Assembly (NCBI GenBank): GCA_023431055.1 | Contig: JAEYXX010000179.1 | Coordinates: 1-7,221, forward strand | DNA length: 7,221 bases | Direction of reading: 5' to 3' | Source of the DNA: Pseudomonadota bacterium | GTDB lineage: Bacteria > Pseudomonadota > Gammaproteobacteria > Pseudomonadales > Pseudomonadaceae | In this document: piece by piece, positions 6,237 through 7,221 of the stretch | How positions within the stretch are numbered: the first letter of the stretch is position 1 | Layout of the letters: the number at the start of each line of letters is the position of its first letter | Position numbers and translations under genes: made by a program | Notes under the pieces: generated by a model | What the model was told of the DNA's origin: nothing | The model's database searches: none | The model's input: the letters and a program-made list of their open reading frames with translations, nothing else

Positions 6237-6245
6237 TTATCCACA
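6237..6245 (+). promoter_or_regulatory. DnaA box
   Basis: TTATCCACA is a perfect match to the high-affinity DnaA box. DnaA is known to regulate nrdAB in E. coli, linking nucleotide supply to replication, so a box in the nrdA upstream region is plausible. A single nonamer can occur by chance, but a second near-match (CTTTTCACA, 6375-6383) lies 138 bp further on in the same orientation. Confidence 0.55.
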
Positions 6246-6419
6246 GGCTGTTCTTTTCCTAGCGCCTTGCAATGCCTCCAACAGCGCACTATCTTGTATC
6301 CCCATCGCGCGGCACCCACCAGATATTGGGTTGACGCAGAAACCCGGATACAAAAAGAACGAATCGCGCAAGCCCTTTTCACAGGGTTTTCCAGATGTTC
6401 CGGCCAATCGTTTCGCCCT

Positions 6420-6468
6420 AACCCAGGCCTGGCCTGGGTTACAGCCACGCTGCAACGCTCGACGTTGC
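6420..6468. repeat. Two adjacent hairpins upstream of the nrdA promoter region
   Basis: AACCCAGGC (6420-6428) and GCCTGGGTT (6432-6440) form a perfect 9-bp inverted repeat around CTG. Twelve bases on, GCAACG (6452-6457) and CGTTGC (6463-6468) form a 6-bp stem with a 5-nt loop. Neither has a T-run, so they are not intrinsic terminators. They may be protein-binding palindromes. No matching regulator is recognised. Confidence 0.45.
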
Positions 6469-6507
6469 GCGTGAGCCGGTCAGACAGCGGTCTTGTCCGC
6501 CAGTCGA

Positions 6508-6523
6508 CCACTATATGTAGTAG
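6508..6523. promoter_or_regulatory. NrdR-box-like palindrome, proximal to nrdA
   Basis: CCACTATATGTAGTAG matches the NrdR box pattern at 12 of 16 positions, with a degenerate right half. TTGTCC at 6493-6498 lies a plausible distance upstream of the AT-rich part (TATATG/TATGTA), so the box may overlap the -10 of an nrdA promoter, as is usual for NrdR repression. That would give a leader of about 330-340 nt containing the MITE-like element. Confidence 0.55.
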
Positions 6524-6644
6524 GCGGGGTGTGGTAATGCCCCGCTGTGACTTATGCGCCAGGACGGCACTTGAAGTCGTGCCCACCCTGCCCGCTCTTG
6601 CGACACCCCGTGCCCGGCCCCGCTGCCGCGTGCGGCTTGAGTTG

Positions 6645-6792
6645 TTAACAGACCGTTGAAAAACGTAGGCGAGGCAGGCAAGACAAGGCAAAAACGACCG
6701 AAAAAGCGCAGTTTACGTGCTGTAAATGAGCATTTTGAGGCCGTTTTTAACGCAGGATTGCCAACGCAGGTAGTTTTTCAACGGCCTGCTAA
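6645..6792. mobile_element. MITE-like palindromic element (148 bp) in the nrdA leader
   Basis: TTAACAGACCGTTGAAAAAC (6645-6664) and the reverse complement of 6773-6792 (TTAGCAGGCCGTTGAAAAAC) match at 18 of 20 positions. The interior continues as a long imperfect hairpin: AAAACGACC near 6691-6699 faces GGCCGTTTT near 6739-6747, and GTTTAC-GTGCT-GTAAAT is at the tip (6711-6726). No transposase is encoded. Short terminal inverted repeats around a non-coding, foldable interior fit a MITE or a shrunken IS relic mobilised in trans. No clear target-site duplication is visible. It ends 74 bp before the nrdA start, so it would be transcribed if the promoter is near 6510. I recall similar sequences elsewhere in Pseudomonas genomes, but copy number cannot be tested here. 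Confidence 0.7.
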
Positions 6793-6866
6793 TGGAATGA
6801 ACGGCGGACAAGGCACGGTTTCCAATCGTGACGTCCAACCAAAAATTACAGAACACGGAGATCTCC

Positions 6867-7221
6867 ATGCATACCGACACTACTCGCGAGAACCCGCAGG
6901 CCGTGGCGCCGCAGGCCGCTGAATCCTCCCAGGATCTGGCTGCCACCGCCCCCGGCCAACTGCGTGTGATCAAGCGCAACGGCACTGTCGTCCCCTACAC
7001 CGATGACAAGATCACCGTCGCCATCACCAAGGCCTTCCTCGCAGTAGAAGGCGGCACCGCAGCCGCTTCGTCGCGTATCCACGACACCGTTGCGCGCCTG
7101 ACCGAGCAGGTCACCGCCACCTTCAAGCGCCGCATGCCGTCCGGCGGCACCATCCACATCGAAGAGATCCAGGACCAGGTCGAACTGGCCCTGATGCGCG
7201 CCGGCGAGCAGAAGGTCGCCC
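6867..7221 (+). CDS. nrdA: Class Ia ribonucleoside-diphosphate reductase, alpha subunit, N-terminal part
   Basis: The first 118 residues are visible and the frame runs off the right edge without a stop. The ATG at 6867 is preceded by CGGAG ending 6 nt upstream. After a variable, Ala/Gln-rich lead of about 31 residues comes the ATP-cone: LRVIKRNGTVVPYTDDKIT (32-50), then a helical stretch through ALMRAGEQKVA (108-118). The ATP-cone is the allosteric activity domain that binds ATP (on) or dATP (off). Known for P. aeruginosa: NrdA carries two ATP-cones, the N-terminal one being functional, and the lead-cone arrangement here agrees, but the second cone would lie beyond the window. With NrdB the enzyme reduces ribonucleoside diphosphates to deoxyribonucleotides in the cytoplasm. 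nrdB would be expected downstream. Confidence 0.95.
   Translation, partial: MHTDTTRENPQAVAPQAAESSQDLAATAPGQLRVIKRNGTVVPYTDDKITVAITKAFLAVEGGTAAASSRIHDTVARLTEQVTATFKRRMPSGGTIHIEEIQDQVELALMRAGEQKVA

Larger units (their letters stand above)
6022..6866. other. Long non-coding divergent region upstream of nrdA
   Basis: Together with the 52 bp before it, this is an 897-bp gap between the divergent regulator and nrdA start codons. Open frames on both strands have no family resemblance, are rich in Arg, Cys and Ser, and run across the palindromes, so none is called. It holds two NrdR-like boxes, one perfect DnaA box, two hairpins and a MITE-like repeat, each listed separately. TTGTATCC (6294-6301) and its exact reverse complement GGATACAA (6346-6353) flank a segment with ACCCA/TGGGT arms (6314-6331) and a TTGACG at 6331-6336 that lacks a good -10. 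A near-match DnaA site, CTTTTCACA, lies at 6375-6383. The size and density of sites suggest complex control of nrdA. Confidence 0.6.

Noticed and set aside
6068..6691. 207-codon minus-strand and overlapping plus-strand open frames in the nrdA upstream region
   Set aside because: They are rich in Arg, Cys and Ser with no recognisable domain, and they run through the NrdR-like boxes, hairpins and part of the MITE-like element.

Overview
The window looks like a chromosomal segment of a high-GC, non-aeruginosa Pseudomonas, most like the mendocina/alcaligenes group. The support is gene content and order (a PcpS-type phosphopantetheinyl transferase, an RstA/RstB-like two-component pair and nrdA close together, an order I recall from P. 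aeruginosa), plus Pseudomonas-style REP repeats in the gaps between genes. No phage, plasmid, CRISPR or IS transposase gene is visible.

Layout, left to right. (1) The 3' end of a small multidrug resistance family gene, SugE/Gdx type (+), runs off the left edge. (2) A short gap with a REP-like composite repeat. (3) A large minus-strand gene fusing an LplT-like MFS transporter to a PlsC-type acyltransferase, probably for lysophospholipid import and re-acylation. (4) A 459-bp gap (2191-2649) holding a nested-palindrome repeat and, on the minus strand, a run of perfect hairpins ending in a strong intrinsic terminator. This looks like a small RNA gene divergent from the next gene. (5) pcpS (+), a Sfp/EntD-type phosphopantetheinyl transferase. 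(6) A REP pair nested inside a second inverted repeat, between two convergent genes. (7) A response regulator and sensor kinase operon (minus; regulator first, 9-bp gap). (8) An 897-bp gap (5970-6866) without a credible gene. It carries two NrdR-box-like palindromes 418 bp apart, a perfect DnaA box, two hairpins and a 148-bp MITE-like element. (9) The 5' end of nrdA (+), class Ia ribonucleotide reductase large subunit, with its N-terminal ATP-cone, running off the right edge.

How the genes relate. The kinase and regulator form one signalling pair. nrdA diverges from that operon, and its long upstream region has the sites expected for NrdR (nucleotide-sensing repressor) and DnaA (replication-linked) control. 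One NrdR-like box lies nearer the regulator gene than nrdA. PcpS activates carrier proteins, including ACP, and the acyltransferase fusion may use acyl-ACP as donor. That link is thematic and not shown by an operon.

The most promising undescribed item is the candidate small RNA at about 2435-2563 (minus). Next are the MITE-like hairpin inside the nrdA leader and the widely spaced NrdR boxes. The protein-coding genes are ordinary family members.
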